From Amoebidium appalachense (Eukaryota; Ichthyosporea): a DNA stretch of 64,000 bases. The notes beneath the pieces are model-generated. The model did no database searches and was not told the origin of the DNA. It was given only the letters and a program-made list of their open reading frames with translations. The stretch is from NCBI GenBank assembly GCA_963693365.1, contig CAVNZM010000007.1, forward strand, positions 3,100,001-3,164,000. Direction: 5' to 3'. Position numbers and translations under genes: made by a program. Position 1 is the stretch's first letter; each line of letters begins with the position of its first letter. Positions 24,470 through 36,478 of this stretch are shown here, in pieces.

Positions 24470-25720
24470 GGCCACGAGCAAAATGCTCTCCCTCTTGTGT
24501 ATATCCTCACTTGAAAAGACCCCCTGTGCCGAAGGGCACCGGTTTGCATAGCCACAGACATCGGTAGGGGCTCTCCCCTGTAAGAGCAAACATGCCCAGC
24601 AAAGCGGTCCTTTTACTAGCGAGGTTTTGCCACAGCTACGGTGTGTGTAAGCATATACCCCCCCCCCCCCCCCCCCCCCCGGCATTTCTTTTGTGGATGT
24701 CATAGTCCGAAAGCTCTCCTTCTCGTTCTAACTCTTCCCACGTCCAAGGTGTGCACAGCTACCTACATAAAAGGATTCTCACCAGCGAAAGGGTGTTGGT
24801 GCATGGTCATGTTTTGAGGAAGAAGGTAAGCATAGCCTCACTGCCACGGGAGCACGTAAACGGTGATCCCTGGTGTGTGCAGGTGGCAAGTTAAAAAGTA
24901 CCCTTTAGTGCAAGGAATTTGCGGCAAACGGCCTTGGGAAAACATGCCTTTTCTCACCCGTGTGACGATGTAGAGTGCTTTTCTTCGTAAACCGCTCTTT
25001 GCAACCGTACTAGGGCAGATGTAGGGTTTTTCCCCTGTGTGTGCGCGTTTGTGCACTTTCAAGATTCCATTTTAAACGAAAAGTGCACCACAGCCTGGTT
25101 CAGAACAGACGAATATCCCCTTCTCGTGTGTGCAAATATGTGTCTTTTTATTGTGTTGGTAGCACCTATTTTGTTTCCACACCCCATGCTCACATACATA
25201 CACTGTGCCCTCTTCACCTCTGGGTGCCTTCTTCCGCTTTCTGCCGATGTTGCTCCATTCCCTCGCACCCACACTTGCATCCACGCTACCGTCCAACCCT
25301 ACCATTTGTTTGGCATCCATACCAGCAAACATCCTCCCTTCCCCAATGTGTGCAGTATGCTTTGCTTGTGAGCTTTGGGCTGTGCGAAGGGAAGATGGTG
25401 GGGATATGCCGAGCACGTCGCGTGCGTGTCATTGTCTCACCCACCGGTCATTACGCAAACCTCCGGCCGGCCGTGTGTACTTCTGCCCAGCAGCCTCTGC
25501 GCACGCATCTTAGCTGCAACGCACGTGAGGCCTCCCTTGCCGCCAGCCATACCCCCTGCCTCTTGCTTAATGGGCAGGGGCTGCGTGTGTAGTGGGGATG
25601 GTTGTGTAAGCGAGGGAGGGGCAGAAGACTGTAGTAAAGCAATAGTTCTCTTTCACGTGTGTGCTCAAGGTATGACCTGCTTGAGGTAAAGCCAGGAATG
25701 GGTGCGGTTTTGCTTCTCAT
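24470..25720 (-). pseudogene. Decayed C2H2 zinc-finger gene
   Basis: The minus strand carries recognisable zinc-finger pieces in broken frames. The best is HKRAHTGEKPYICP at about 25010-25060, preceded by CSEPGC (a CX4C knuckle) across an in-frame TAA. A frameshifted next finger (GCKERFTKKSTLHRHTGEK) follows. More remote remnants occur upstream (YVCEHGVW...QHNKKTHICTHEKG near 25100-25190; LRCVRRGC near 25500) and downstream (TGESPYRC near 24575). Linkers of the HTGEKP type are typical of tandem C2H2 arrays that bind nucleic acid. Stops and shifts in nearly every finger argue for a dead copy rather than introns. Confidence 0.75.
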
Positions 25721-26854
25721 GATCTACGGTAGGTCAACTGTTTTCAGACGTGTTTACAAACTTTGCACACAAGCACACATGCACGTGACATCAAGCCTGC
25801 GTAAAAACACCAAACATACAATGCACTTCTTAGAGTATGTGAGTCTTGAAGCCCACTTTCTTCTACAAAACTGTCACAAGTGTCATTTTCCCATCGCGAC
25901 CGGTGAAGTCCAAAGTAAAAGTAAACAAATTGGTTTGAGTTCTGAGCACTTATAGAGCTGTAGTTGTTGCACCTTGTCGCAGGCGACCTGATTGGATGAT
26001 CAAACACCCAATAGGAATAGACTGCAGGTGCCTGCTAAACCAATCAAGCAACGCGTGACTTTTTTCTCGAAATCGGATGGATAAAAGTCACCGTATCGGA
26101 TGGGCGGAATGCTTTTGGGTGCTACAGCCTCGTTTCAGGAACTTCCTCCATAATTTCATTTCCCTACGCTGCCTGCCGTTAAGGTACTGATTCAACAATG
26201 TATAGAAAACGAAACACTTTATCATCATGAGGGGGGGAAAGCAAGCAGAATAAATAATCAATACCTGCGGTTCTTCAAAAAGGCGAGAAGGAGCTGTGAA
26301 ACCTTTTACCTGCAGCGTACAGAGTCTAGACTAGTGTGCCTAGACTGACATCTTGATATGGCTGTTCTACAGCTTCGAGGATATCATAACACCAGCCGGG
26401 AGCTTATGAGAAAAACACAAACACAAAAACGGGCAGAGCTCTTCTGAGGCAGTGTGCAAGTCACGCAACTAACAACTAAGAAGAGGGGAAAGTCTGCATG
26501 TGTTGGGTTCAGCGTAGATGTGACTTGTGTAGACTCTAGGCTTCTGTTGCCATAGATGCAGCCGTGTTAGGTATTTTAAAACACACCGAGTGTTGTGCTA
26601 GCTAGGGTGGTCTCAGTTGCTGCCAAATTAAACACGGAGATTTGACAGCTCGACAGGCATTCGAGTTAGCAAACTGTGCCCTGAGATTTCATCTTGACTC
26701 TTCTTTTTTTCCCTGCGTACGTCCTAGAATTAGTTCTTCCCTATTTCCTACTCTCACTTTTGGGAGTTCCAATAGATTCGCCACTTTCAAATCCCCAAGA
26801 CAGCATTTCACACAAATCTTCGAAAACCCGTCTTGTTTTTCTTCACATTTCAAA
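25721..26854. other. Upstream region of the ATP-grasp gene
   Basis: Non-repetitive sequence that includes the probable promoter and 5' UTR of the gene starting at 26855. The 5' part may hold further zinc-finger remnants. No other gene is seen. Confidence 0.4.
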
Positions 26855-27674
26855 ATGGCAGTCGACAGTGTAAACGGGAAACTAAGCTTTGATTTCTCCA
26901 CCGACCGCTCAGAGGCAGCACAAGAGGCACGCTATGAAGCCCTCAAAGGGAAAAAGGTTCTGTGGCTTACCTGCTACTACACGGCCGAGATCTACGATAG
27001 CATCAAACCAATCATCGAGGGGGTTGTCGACAAGGGGGTAGAACTGTACGTCGTTTTCAACAAGAGCGATGCAGACAAGGAATTAAAGGCGAAGATGGAC
27101 ACGGACGGGTTCCTGGCTGGCCACATCTTCGCCGAAACCGCCAATGACGCGACGGCATGCGACAGCATTTTCGAGGCGGCGGTACAGATTGGGATTCCCT
27201 TTGACGCCGTCTTCTCCCCACATGAAGTCGTTCAACCGCTCATTGGCGAGCTGGCTGAGAGATTTGGTCTGCCCGGAAACAGCCGGGAGGCATACGTAAA
27301 CGCACGGAACAAAAGGCTATCCCGTGAAGTATGCTCGAAGGCCGGAATCCCATGCCCTAAATTCGGCAAGATCTCCTCCCTCGAAGATGTCGAGACGGTG
27401 ATTAACGAGGTGGGACTTCCAGTCGTGCTGAAGCCCACGGCCGGGTCTGCCTCCGAGGGGGTGTACAAGTGCAACACCCTCGAGGAAGCCATGGAAAGAT
27501 TCGAAACTATCACGGAAGAATTCAGGAACAATGAATCCTTCTCGTGGAACCCCGGGTGTGAGATTTCGGTTCTGTGCGAGGAGTACATTGATGGGGATGA
27601 GTTTGACGTGGACCTGCTCATGTGGAACGGAAAGTCCGTATATGCCGGCGTCATTGACAACTGGTGAGAAACAG

Positions 27675-27708
<34 letters not shown>

Positions 27709-28959
27709 GAGGCGGATGGGCCACTTTTTATGTGCTCGGCAGCTTCGGCATTGTGTCGCCCGTTGTGAACGGGTGCTTCGTATCCGGGCGTTGCTTTCAT
27801 TTTCCTTCGAATTTTCCGCCCTTTTTTCTTTTTTTTTTCCCCTTTCATTTCTATTTTTTTTTCTTTTCTCCTTCTTCTTCTTCTTCTTCTTTTGGGTGGG
27901 GTGGGGGGGGGGGGAGGGGGGGGGGGGGGAGGGGAGAGGGGGGAGGGGGGTGTGTCATTTTTTTTGAAAGAGGGGATGTGGGGAAACAGGGGGGGGGTCC
28001 CACGGGGGGGGGGGGGGGGGGGGGGGGGGTATTTGAGACATGACATAATATGAAAATATCACCTTTCGGTTACTACGACATCCGAATAGAAGACTCCAGA
28101 CTTTTTTCCCATTTGGCTGTAGCCTTCACTTACTGAATTCTCACCCATCAATACTGTCCGTACATGTGTCCGTATGTAAAAGTTACAGCTCGAAAAGGGA
28201 TACATTCGGTAGGGGATGGGAAGGGAGAAGGAGGGGCGGGGGGGGGGGGGAGGGGGGGGGGGGGGGGGGGGGGGGGATGCAAGGAAGTCTTGATAACATG
28301 TAGTCGGTAGGGTGGCGTGACTGGCAACAATGGCGAGCGGCAATGGACTCCAGTGTTGCATGTGTGTTTTTCAAACATTTCTTTCTCTCTCTCTTTTTTC
28401 ATTTATTATATTTTATTTCTATTTTTTTACTCGTCCTCCCTGTTTTTTTTTTTCGGGGGGGGGGGGGGAAGGGGAGGGGGGGAGGGGGGTAGTCATCTGA
28501 AGAAAACTATAGGTTGGCTTCATGTGTTCATTGCCGTCGTGTTGACGACATGTTTTTTTCCACAGGCCAACCATGGAGCCGACCTTTATGGAGACAGGTA
28601 CACACTGGGGCCTACACCTTCTCTCGCCCTCCCCCCCCCACCCCCCCCCCCCAACCCTCAACCCACCCACTTATCCACTGACCCACAGAGACAGACCCAC
28701 ACACACCCAACCGTTTACTCCTTACGCGTGTATTGCTTTTGGTCGTTTGCCATCAGGCTAAAATGTCTCCCCCCCCCCCCCCCTTCCCTCCCCCTCGTGT
28801 ATCATGCCTTGTCGTGACCTTTTCCGTTCATTTCTGCCCCCCTCTTCCTTCCCCCCCCCCCCCCCCCCCCCCCCTTCTCCTCCCCCCCCTTCGACTTGTT
28901 TTATTTTTTGTTTTCTTTCTTTTTTTCCCCCCTATGCTCTTTGAAACCATCCCCCCCAG

Positions 28960-28992
<33 letters not shown>

Positions 28993-29031
28993 AGACACAC
29001 ACACGTAGACACACACACGTAGACACACACA

Positions 29032-29066
<35 letters not shown>

Positions 29067-29257
29067 TTATTGGGTCTTCGTATAATCCCTCCACCCCCGA
29101 CCCCACCCTTAATCCCCCACTCCACACACATCCCCGCCGTAATGCTTACTCAAACCCCCCCCCCCCCCCCCCCCCAACCCCCCCCTCCTCCCCCGCTTCT
29201 GATTTCCCGCCTCCCCATCCTTTGTCCCGTTCGTCAGTGTTGCAGCATCCTGACACC

Positions 29258-29308
<51 letters not shown>

Positions 29309-29940
29309 CACACACACACACACAGACACAGACACAGACACATTGTTTGTCACATTTTCTTCTCGTTTTGGCCGCACATGAATCTCGGTATTGTGTTGTC
29401 GGTGGGATTGTCTACGTCGTACTCCCCCTCTCCCTTGTTCCCCCCCCCCCCCCCCCCCCCTCCCCCCCCCCCCCCCCCCCCCCCCCCCTCGCCTTGCGGT
29501 AAGGGCCCGCCCGCTCAGCTCACTTCATGCCCCTCCTCCCCCTCTGCTGATTATGCATACTCTTTATGTACGATTTGCACTCTGCATCGTGTTATCCGTT
29601 CTGTGTACTTTGTACTTTATGACGCATTCAAACCCCCCTCCCCACACACACACATACACACCCACCCACTCACTTACCCCATGTACCCCCCTGAGTTGGG
29701 TTTCGTTAACGAGGTAAATAGGTCGAAACTCGGGTACTGTGGATGACGTGGGCCCCCCCTGAGGATGGGCTCTGCTTATTATGCATACTCTTTATGTATG
29801 GTTTGCATTCTGCATCGTGTTATCCGTTTGTTCTTGTGTACTTCGTACTTTTTGACGCATTCAAACCCCCCCCCCCCCCCCCCCCCCCCCCCCTCGGACA
29901 AAAAAAAAAACACCGACAACCTAATTGACACACATTCGTA

Positions 29941-30006
<66 letters not shown>

Positions 30007-30907
30007 CATACTTGTGCACACACATATGAAGACACTCACATACAGACACACACAAACACACACACCTATCTCCTCCAAATAACACACATGCATATGCACG
30101 TACCCCCTCCCCCCCCCCCCCCCCCCCAAAAAAAAAAAGAAAACCCACATCCAACACACACTATCCCCTCCCCCCTCCCCCCCCCCCCCCCCCCCCCCCA
30201 CCCACCCACCCACCCAACGTAAACCCCCCTCCCCCCGCCCTCAAGCACCCACCCATCCCCCCCCCCCCACACACACAAAACACACACACACACACACAGG
30301 CAGCAACTACCCCTCCCTCGCCAGTCCCGCCGTCCAACAACAACTGATCGACTATTCGCTCTCGTGCGTACGCGCCCTCGGCTTCACCCAAGGTTGCTTC
30401 CACATTGAGGCAAAATACTCCACGGCCCCACACAGACAGTGGGTGGATTCAAACGGCAAAAAAATGGGTCAGTCCCTTCTCATCGAGGTGAACCCGCGCA
30501 TGGGTGGCGGCCGCACGCATAAATTCCACAAGGACGTTTTTGACGTGAACATGTTTGATAATTTCCTCATGACGGCGTGCGGTATTCCCATATGCCCGCC
30601 CGTCGCTCCCGAACCTCTGTGCGCGCTCGCCGAATACGAAGTATGCTCAGAGAAAACGGGGGTTCAGTTGCATGATAGGTGGCTAGATCACCTTAAGGAC
30701 CTACCCAACGTTGAGAAATGCGACGTCTACATGGAGCCCGGGGCGAAAATTAAGGGGACGGACACGGGAATTCCACAGTGGATAGGTTTGGTGATGGTCA
30801 AGGGGGATACGGCGGAGGACGCGGTGAGGTTCCTGCAGTCGCTCGTACCCACGATTGATCCCCCTATACTCATGGACCATGAGAAGCCGAACGGCCCTGG
30901 GCACTGA
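26855..30907 (+). CDS. ATP-grasp carboxylate-amine ligase, three exons
   Basis: A predicted 482-residue cytosolic ATP-grasp enzyme that would join a carboxylate to an amine or amino group through an acyl-phosphate, like carnosine synthase or D-Ala-D-Ala ligase-type enzymes. The substrate is not deducible. Exons 26855-27663, 28566-28597 (32 bp) and 30300-30907 join with closed phases and recreate the family-like stretch [16 protein letters not shown]. Motifs: the ATP-grasp lid/lysine segment [15 protein letters not shown] (about residues 189-203), acidic [12 protein letters not shown], and the metal-binding EVNPRMGGG near residue 343. The ATG lies in AAAATGG context; the frame extends upstream to a TTG but has no ATG there. 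Introns hold C30, G-runs, CA repeats and a dispersed 180-bp element. The C-terminus ends EKPNGPGH. Confidence 0.92.
27677..27706. repeat. C30 run just after a splice donor
   Basis: Thirty consecutive C begin 13 bp into intron 1 of the ATP-grasp gene. Confidence 0.95.
27898..28276. repeat. Three G-rich blocks
   Basis: G blocks at 27898-27950, 28004-28029 and 28230-28276 in intron 1 of the ATP-grasp gene, a sense-strand G bias opposite to the C30 run upstream. Confidence 0.85.
28963..29066. repeat. CA run with 14-bp minisatellite
   Basis: CA repeats with four spaced GTAGACACACACAC/GTACACAC units of period 14 at about 28990-29045. Confidence 0.85.
29257..29345. repeat. C-run of about 47 then CA/CAGACA
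   Basis: One of the longest C runs in the window, followed by CA and CAGACA hexamers. Further C blocks follow at 29440-29488. Confidence 0.9.
29541..29639 (+). repeat. Poly-C-associated dispersed repeat, partial copy a
   Basis: Matches the 3' half of the repeat at 29691-29870, including the shared terminus ACGCATTCAAACCCCCC. Confidence 0.8.
29691..29870 (+). repeat. Poly-C-associated dispersed repeat, full copy b
   Basis: About 180 bp from GAGTTGGGTTTCGTTAACGAGG to GACGCATTCAAACCCC, followed directly by a C-run. Other copies are at 32358-32531 (inverted), 29541-29639 (partial) and 58101-58310 (diverged). It has no terminal inverted repeat or coding frame. It resembles a short retroelement-like unit with a C-rich 3' end, in intron 2 of the ATP-grasp gene. 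Confidence 0.8.
29871..30005. repeat. C-runs followed by a 43-nt A-run
   Basis: C-run to 29893, a second C-run at 29941-29962, then A from 29963 to about 30005 with single G interruptions. Confidence 0.9.
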
Positions 30908-32208
30908 TTGGAATTTAAAATTTGGATTGAGAATTAATTGTTTATCTGGAAGATTGGAAATTTTGGCGAGTGTTTTGTAGCTAGGTACGTAGGCAATTTT
31001 CGGGGGTTTTTCGTTCGTGGCTGGGTTGTGGTTGTTTTTTTTTTTTTTTTTTGGTTAGTGTGGGTGTTGGTGTGTCGGCTCACATATAGGCATGTGCACA
31101 CAGCACACACAGATACATACCCGGCATGTCCACACTGCGCAGGCGCGCATGCATACATGAACACACATACACACACACACAATTACACACACACACACGG
31201 GCACGGGCGCGTACACACGCGCGTGCGCATGCACACGCTCGTAGTCGTACATGCACACACGGAAAATGGGACACAAAGCATAGCGTCTCCCTTTGGTTTT
31301 TTCCTTTTTTTTTTTTTTCTTTTTTTTTTTTTTTTGCCCTTCCCAACAGTACTTTAGCTGGTGCTGCTCGAGTCAGTTCTCTGTACATTGTAAGAATGAG
31401 TTTTAGTTCAACAAAGTTAAATTCATGTACACAGAGCATGTATTGTCGAAGGCACTTTTCTCTGTATTTCCTTTTTTGTGTCTGATTATTGCCGTTATAT
31501 ACGAGTCTTTCCTGCCTGTACATCTCGGAGTCTGGTAATGGTTATAGATAAATATGTGTAAATTGTGCATTTTATGTGTAGACAGACCGGGTGATGCATA
31601 TGACTGGGGCATGTGTGATGATTGGGTGGCTGTAGTATGACATTGTGGTTGCTCCCGTTGTTTTTATGGTGTGTTTATCGATATCAAGTACATTTTTTTC
31701 CTCCTATATTAACCAGGCACATAGCTATATATGGAATAACAAGAATGTACTATTGGATATATTTCCTTGGTGGATCGCGGGTTTGATCCATGCTCTTGAT
31801 TGCCAGGGGGATCCGCTGCGTTGTGAGCTCTCCCCCTATAATTGTGCGCGCTACTTATTATTAAAGATAATAGATTGATTAGACTTGTGCGAGTATATAT
31901 ATGTGCACCAGATTATCTCGGTGTACCTGCAGGAAGGGGGAAGAGAAATGGAGAAAACAACGTGCGTACAGGCTTAAATGGAGAAAAAATTGCAAACCGG
32001 ATTGGGATTTAGCCAATCACTATTCGCCGCGCCTGATTAGGAAAAAGATAAAAATAGATTTCGGCTCGCGCGCGCGCGTGCATCAGCTTGGTGCCCTTAG
32101 CGCTACCCTTAGTGCCCTTAGTCACAACTATCAGACTATAGTTACGTGTCCTCCACTTCTTTGTTCTTGACCATTTTTTCGGCATGAAAGGGTTTCTGTG
32201 GTGGTTAT
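30908..32208. other. Intergenic region
   Basis: 3' flank of the ATP-grasp gene with T-runs (31035-31052 and 31305-31335) and interrupted CA/GC-rich repeats (31140-31260). No gene is recognised. Confidence 0.5.

Positions 32209-32265
<57 letters not shown>
32209..32265. repeat. Poly-G run of about 57
   Basis: The longest homopolymer in the window; with 32533-32575 it brackets an inverted copy of the 180-bp dispersed repeat. Confidence 0.95.
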
Positions 32266-32266
<1 letters not shown>

Positions 32267-32357
32267 GGGTTGTGTGTATTTCTGTGTGTGTCAGAGGGGG
32301 AGGGGGGGGGGGGGGGGGGGGGGTAGTGTGTGTGGGGAGGGGGGGAGCGGGGGTGTT

Positions 32358-32529
32358 GGTTTGAATGCGCCATAAAGTACGAAGTACACATGGGCAACGG
32401 ATAACACGATGTAGAATGTAAACCACACAAAGAGTATGCATAATAAGCAGAGCCCATCCTCATGGGGGGGGCCACGTCATCCACAGTACCCGAGTTTTGA
32501 CCCTTTCACCTCGTTAACGAAACCCAACT

Positions 32530-32531
<2 letters not shown>
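32358..32531 (-). repeat. Poly-C-associated dispersed repeat, copy c (inverted)
   Basis: Reverse complement closely matches 29691-29870 and ends in C-rich sequence in the same orientation. G-runs (C in element sense) stand on both sides. Confidence 0.85.

Positions 32532-32532
<1 letters not shown>

Positions 32533-32575
<43 letters not shown>
32533..32575. repeat. Poly-G run of about 43
   Basis: Directly abuts the end of the inverted dispersed repeat. Confidence 0.95.
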
Positions 32576-32576
<1 letters not shown>

Positions 32577-32759
32577 TGAGGATTATCCACAATTGCTGCC
32601 ACTTCTCCTCCAGAAGACATGGATCTTTCTGGGGTATCATGGTAGTGATACATGCTTCTGTTTACATGTGTTTAAAGAAGTCTTTAAGCACCAAAGACAT
32701 TAAAACTACAAATAGATGTCCTGACAAGCCAGGTACTGACTGGTTGAAGTCAAATATAT

Positions 32760-33283
32760 TTAGCACTAAAATAAATAAGAGACTATTCGAATAAAGAAAA
32801 AAACTAAATAACCCATCTTATTGGGTGTGAACTGCACTTACCAGCCACCCAATCACAAACCCCGCACACCAAGACATGCCAGGTATTAAAGAAACGAGCG
32901 CAAACCCAAACGCCCTCCTGTCAGCAACCACGTCTTCGTGCATCTTAAAGCACACCTCCTCAAACAACCGCAATCCAGAAAGCGCCACATAAGCAAAAAT
33001 AGATATACCCAACGGGCCACCGTAATAAATAACCTTAAATGGTATAACAGTTAAAGCCTGGAGTGCACCTACACATGCTCCACTTAAAGATAAACACGAG
33101 ATAACCTCGTTTCGTGGCAGCCAAATGGACCGCATTTGCACAAAAAACCACGTGTTTGAGGGTTTGCTGTGGCCCATCTTGGGGTTAAATATCCACACGG
33201 TACAGAAAAATGTATAAATACGGTGGAGATATTGTTCTATCACGGCTTTACAACAGCCCAACACACATACACAGCAACGACAA
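32760..33283 (-). CDS. Unrecognised multi-pass membrane protein, 3' exons
   Basis: A minus-strand exon 32842-33283 is bounded by an acceptor TTCCTTCTTGGTGCAG and a consensus donor GTAAGT. It carries 147 open codons with three or four hydrophobic segments (for example LSGACVGALQALTVIPF, GISIFAYVALSGLRLF and GMSWCAGFVIGWL), so a multi-pass membrane protein is likely. The next acceptor (TTATTTATTTTAG) would add one Cys codon and a TAA at 32760, giving a six-base last exon; this end is tentative. Upstream exons are not identified; an internal Met (MGHSKPS) could be a start. No family is recognised. Confidence 0.5.
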
Positions 33284-33327
33284 CTGCACCAAGAAGGAAA
33301 AGAAAAAGTGAAATAATGGAAGGGGCT

Positions 33328-33478
33328 AAAAGGGCGAGGGAGAAGGGAGGAAGGGGGGCGATAGAGGGGGGGGGGGGGGGGGGGGGGGGAGGGGATGGGG
33401 AGGAGAAAAGGGCGAGGGAGAAGGGAGGAAGGGGGGCGATAGAGGGGGGGGGGGGGGGGGGGGGAGGGGAGGGGATGG
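33328..33478. repeat. Tandem purine-rich repeat, two copies
   Basis: The block AAAAGGGCGAGGGAGAAGGG...GGGGATGGGGAGGAGAA occurs twice with a period of about 75 bp, each with a G-run inside. Confidence 0.85.
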
Positions 33479-33584
33479 GGAGGAGAAGACCAACAAGGTG
33501 GCAGGCTTGAAGGTCTTCGTAGTCGGAGAGAAGGTGAAGAGGGAGCTTTTGAAAAAGGCAGGTGGGTGTGTTCGTGTTGGTGTG

Positions 33585-33620
33585 TGAGTGTGTGTGTGTG
33601 TGTGTGTGCGTGTCTGTGTG

Positions 33621-33686
<66 letters not shown>

Positions 33687-33690
33687 TGTT

Positions 33691-33741
<51 letters not shown>

Positions 33742-33904
33742 GAGGGAGAGGAGGGGGGGGGGAGAGAGAGAGAGAGAGAGAGAAAATATGCGGATAAAGA
33801 ACGCAAGGAGGCGAGAGTGGAGGCAGGCCAAACACGGACACTGGAAACAAGGAGAACAAAAAAAGGTAGTGGTGGTAGGCGGGGCGTATGTGTGGGCAGG
33901 CTGT

Positions 33905-33960
<56 letters not shown>
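33585..33960. repeat. (GT)n tract, GA-run and G42
   Basis: GT repeats with occasional T and C changes at 33585-33738, GA repeats at 33763-33783 and a G run of about 42 at 33919-33960. Confidence 0.9.
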
Positions 33961-33961
<1 letters not shown>

Positions 33962-35418
33962 GGAGGTTATCGTGTGTTTCCGGATCTATGGCAAATCGAT
34001 ATCCCCAGAGAAGACGCTCGGTCGAATTGGTGGTTTGGATTCTCTGCAAAAGAACGGGAAAATCAGTGCAATAAGCCCCCCCCCCCCCCCCCCCCCCCCC
34101 CCTTCCCCCCTCCCCCGCCCTCCCCCCACCACCACCACCACCACCGCCGCCCCCCTCCCCCCCCCCCCCCCCCCCCTCCCTCTCTCCATCCCTGGCACGC
34201 CCACGCACTCACAGAGACACCTAACCCCCCATGCATATTTTAAAACATAAGAATCCCGAATACATACGTGTCTGTGGGTGGTTTGATGGTGGTGGGTGGG
34301 TGAGTGCGCTTGCGTACAAGAGCTTGTGAGTGTATGTATGCATGTATTGGATTGGATGTTATTCTTTATCTTGTTTTTTTTGGGTTGTGTGTGTGTGGGG
34401 GGGGGGGGGGGGGGGGGAACATGCAGCGAGGTATAAGGCAGCAAACCCAATTAGGGTCAACTTAAAAGTGCTGTTCCTGCAGTAGAAACTGAAAATTCGG
34501 GATAATTCGGGAAAATTGGGTGGAAGGCATATGATTGCTGAACGTGCATATAATCATCCAGAAAAAATAAAAGGAAAAAAAGATGTAGTGGTAGTGGAGG
34601 AATAAGAACCGGAACCCATGAGTTCGAGAAGAGGCGGCGAGAATGGCTTCGAAAGAAGGTAATCAAAACCAAGACTAGAAAACGCGAAGGGGTAGAGGAA
34701 AGGAGGGGAGTGGGATAAGGCTCGAGGAGGGGGGGGGAGGGGGGGGGGGGGGGGGAGGAGGAGGGGGAGGGGGGGAGGGGGGAGGGGGGAAGGAAGGACA
34801 CACATACTGAGTGTTTGTGGGACGGAATGATTGCAATCTGAACGACTGTACAAAAAGATGAAAAGAAAGGGAGGGAAAGACAGAAAGAGGAAAGGAAGGG
34901 CCCACAATGGGAACGGAGCAATGCACAGAAAAAAGGGAAAGGGGAAAGGGGGGATTCTGAATTAGAGGCAAAAGAGGAATGTGGAGAAGAGGGGAATTAG
35001 AGAAGGGAAGTGGCGGGGGGGGGGGGGGGGGGGGGGGGTTGCCAGGAGGAGCCCTGGGGGCGCCGAGGGGGGGGGGGGGGGGGGGAGGCATACAAGGCAT
35101 ACAGGATACAGGGAGCTTTTCACTGGTGGCGAGGCTCAAATGTAGGAGAAGGCGAATATGTAGATGGGTTTGGAGAACAGAGGGGCAACAAAGAAAGACG
35201 AAAAAGGGGTTAAGGATGGAAAAAACTTAGCCGGAAAAACTCGTTGAAATGTTGGTGCAGTATGATAAATAATGTGGATTTTTATTAGTGCTGGTTTTCG
35301 ATGGAAATGGGGGCGAGAGAGGGGTGAGGAGGGGGGGGGGAGGGGGGGAGGGGAGGGGGTTTGGATGGGCAAAGGGGGTGGGGGTGGTAGGGAGAGGGGG
35401 AGGAGGAGGGCGGCCCCG

Positions 35419-35457
<39 letters not shown>

Positions 35458-35548
35458 GACTATGTTGAAGCGAGAAAGTGAGGCAAGTGAAAAAGTGGAA
35501 AACTAAGTTGCCACTGGTGGCTCGAAGGGAAGAGAGGAACAGGGGCCA

Positions 35549-35596
<48 letters not shown>

Positions 35597-35888
35597 AGAA
35601 AGGGAGGGAGGGAGGAATAGTGGGAGGGGGAGATGGAAGAGGAAACACATGGGCAAACGAGGGTCGGAGAGCAAGGCTGTGGAAGGGAGGACCATGCACG
35701 TGCAATGCGCGCCTGAGAACAACTTTGTTGCAGACCAGATCATAGAGAAAAACCAAACGAAGTAAAACCGTGAGTCTCACAACACAGAGGTGATGACGGA
35801 ACGATGCGTGTTTGTGAAAGTTCGATGCTGGGTGGGGGACACATGAGTTATGAACAGCATCTAACGGCAAAACCGGTTGAGTACTTAC
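33961..35888. other. Repeat-rich region between two exon candidates
   Basis: C-runs (34078-34175), a G-run (34399-34418), purine-rich G/A blocks (34725-34790, 34850-35100, 35320-35455) and a G-run of about 45 (35551-35595). Short open segments exist on the minus strand but none has a complete pair of splice sites. Confidence 0.5.
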
Positions 35889-36033
35889 CTCTTTCTCTCT
35901 CCAAGTTGCGTTGCTCACGATACTTGCTGTCAGACCCTAGAGTAGAACCAGCCCATTCTCTTTCTATTGCAACTGGGCCCCTGTCACTTGTGTGCATATG
36001 TTCGTCGTCCCTACTCTCCAACTGCCAGACCAT
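35889..36033 (-). CDS. Putative first coding exon of an unrecognised gene
   Basis: On the minus strand an ATG at 36033 opens 48 codons (charged and polar, MVWQLESRDDEHMHTSDRG...) ending exactly at a consensus donor, AAAGAG/GTAAGTAC. The next exon was not found with confidence. It could be the start of the membrane-protein gene at 32.8-33.3 kb or a separate gene. Confidence 0.4.
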
Positions 36034-36470
36034 CGGGACTGTCGTATCACCTTGAGTGCATTTCGGTCTACGTATAACTTCGAGTGAACAAAGTCTCGTT
36101 CTCCGTAGAAAAGAAAACAGTCAAGTAAGGCCGGTATGGGAAAGGCCAGCCCACCCTGTGTGTCTGGTTTTGGGTTTTTCCGAAATATCCCTTTTTGTTA
36201 TATCTCGTTCAACACTTGTCTCCTCAGACTTCACCCAGTTTCCTGATTTGTGATTGGATAAGTTTGCATCATAAGGAATTTCTGGACGCGGGCCAATACA
36301 AACTCTTGCATGAGCTCTACGTACGTATGTATGTGCGCTGGAGGTGGCCGTTGGAGCAAGCTATAGCTTCCTGCCTTTGCTTTTCTTACGATTATACTCT
36401 AATAGAAACTAGAAGAAGTTAGTTTGGCCTCTCACATATGATAAAGGTGATGTCACAGACTGAAAAAGGT
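36034..36470. other. Intergenic region
   Basis: Non-repetitive sequence between the exon candidate and the transposon. Nothing recognised. Confidence 0.4.
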
Positions 36471-36478
36471 TTTAAAGG

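Noticed and set aside
26642-26854. N-terminal extension of the ATP-grasp protein (possible transit peptide)
   Set aside because: The in-frame extension starts only at a TTG; the first ATG is 26855, in good context. An organelle-targeted form cannot be excluded but is not supported.
33481-33569. Plus-strand exon-like frame (EKTNKVAGLKVFVVGEK)
   Set aside because: Preceded by purine-rich repeat with no polypyrimidine tract; the frame is likely chance in A/G-rich sequence.
33960-34043. Minus-strand exon after a strong acceptor (TTCTTTTGCAG)
   Set aside because: No usable GT donor occurs before the following G/C run, so exon boundaries cannot be closed.
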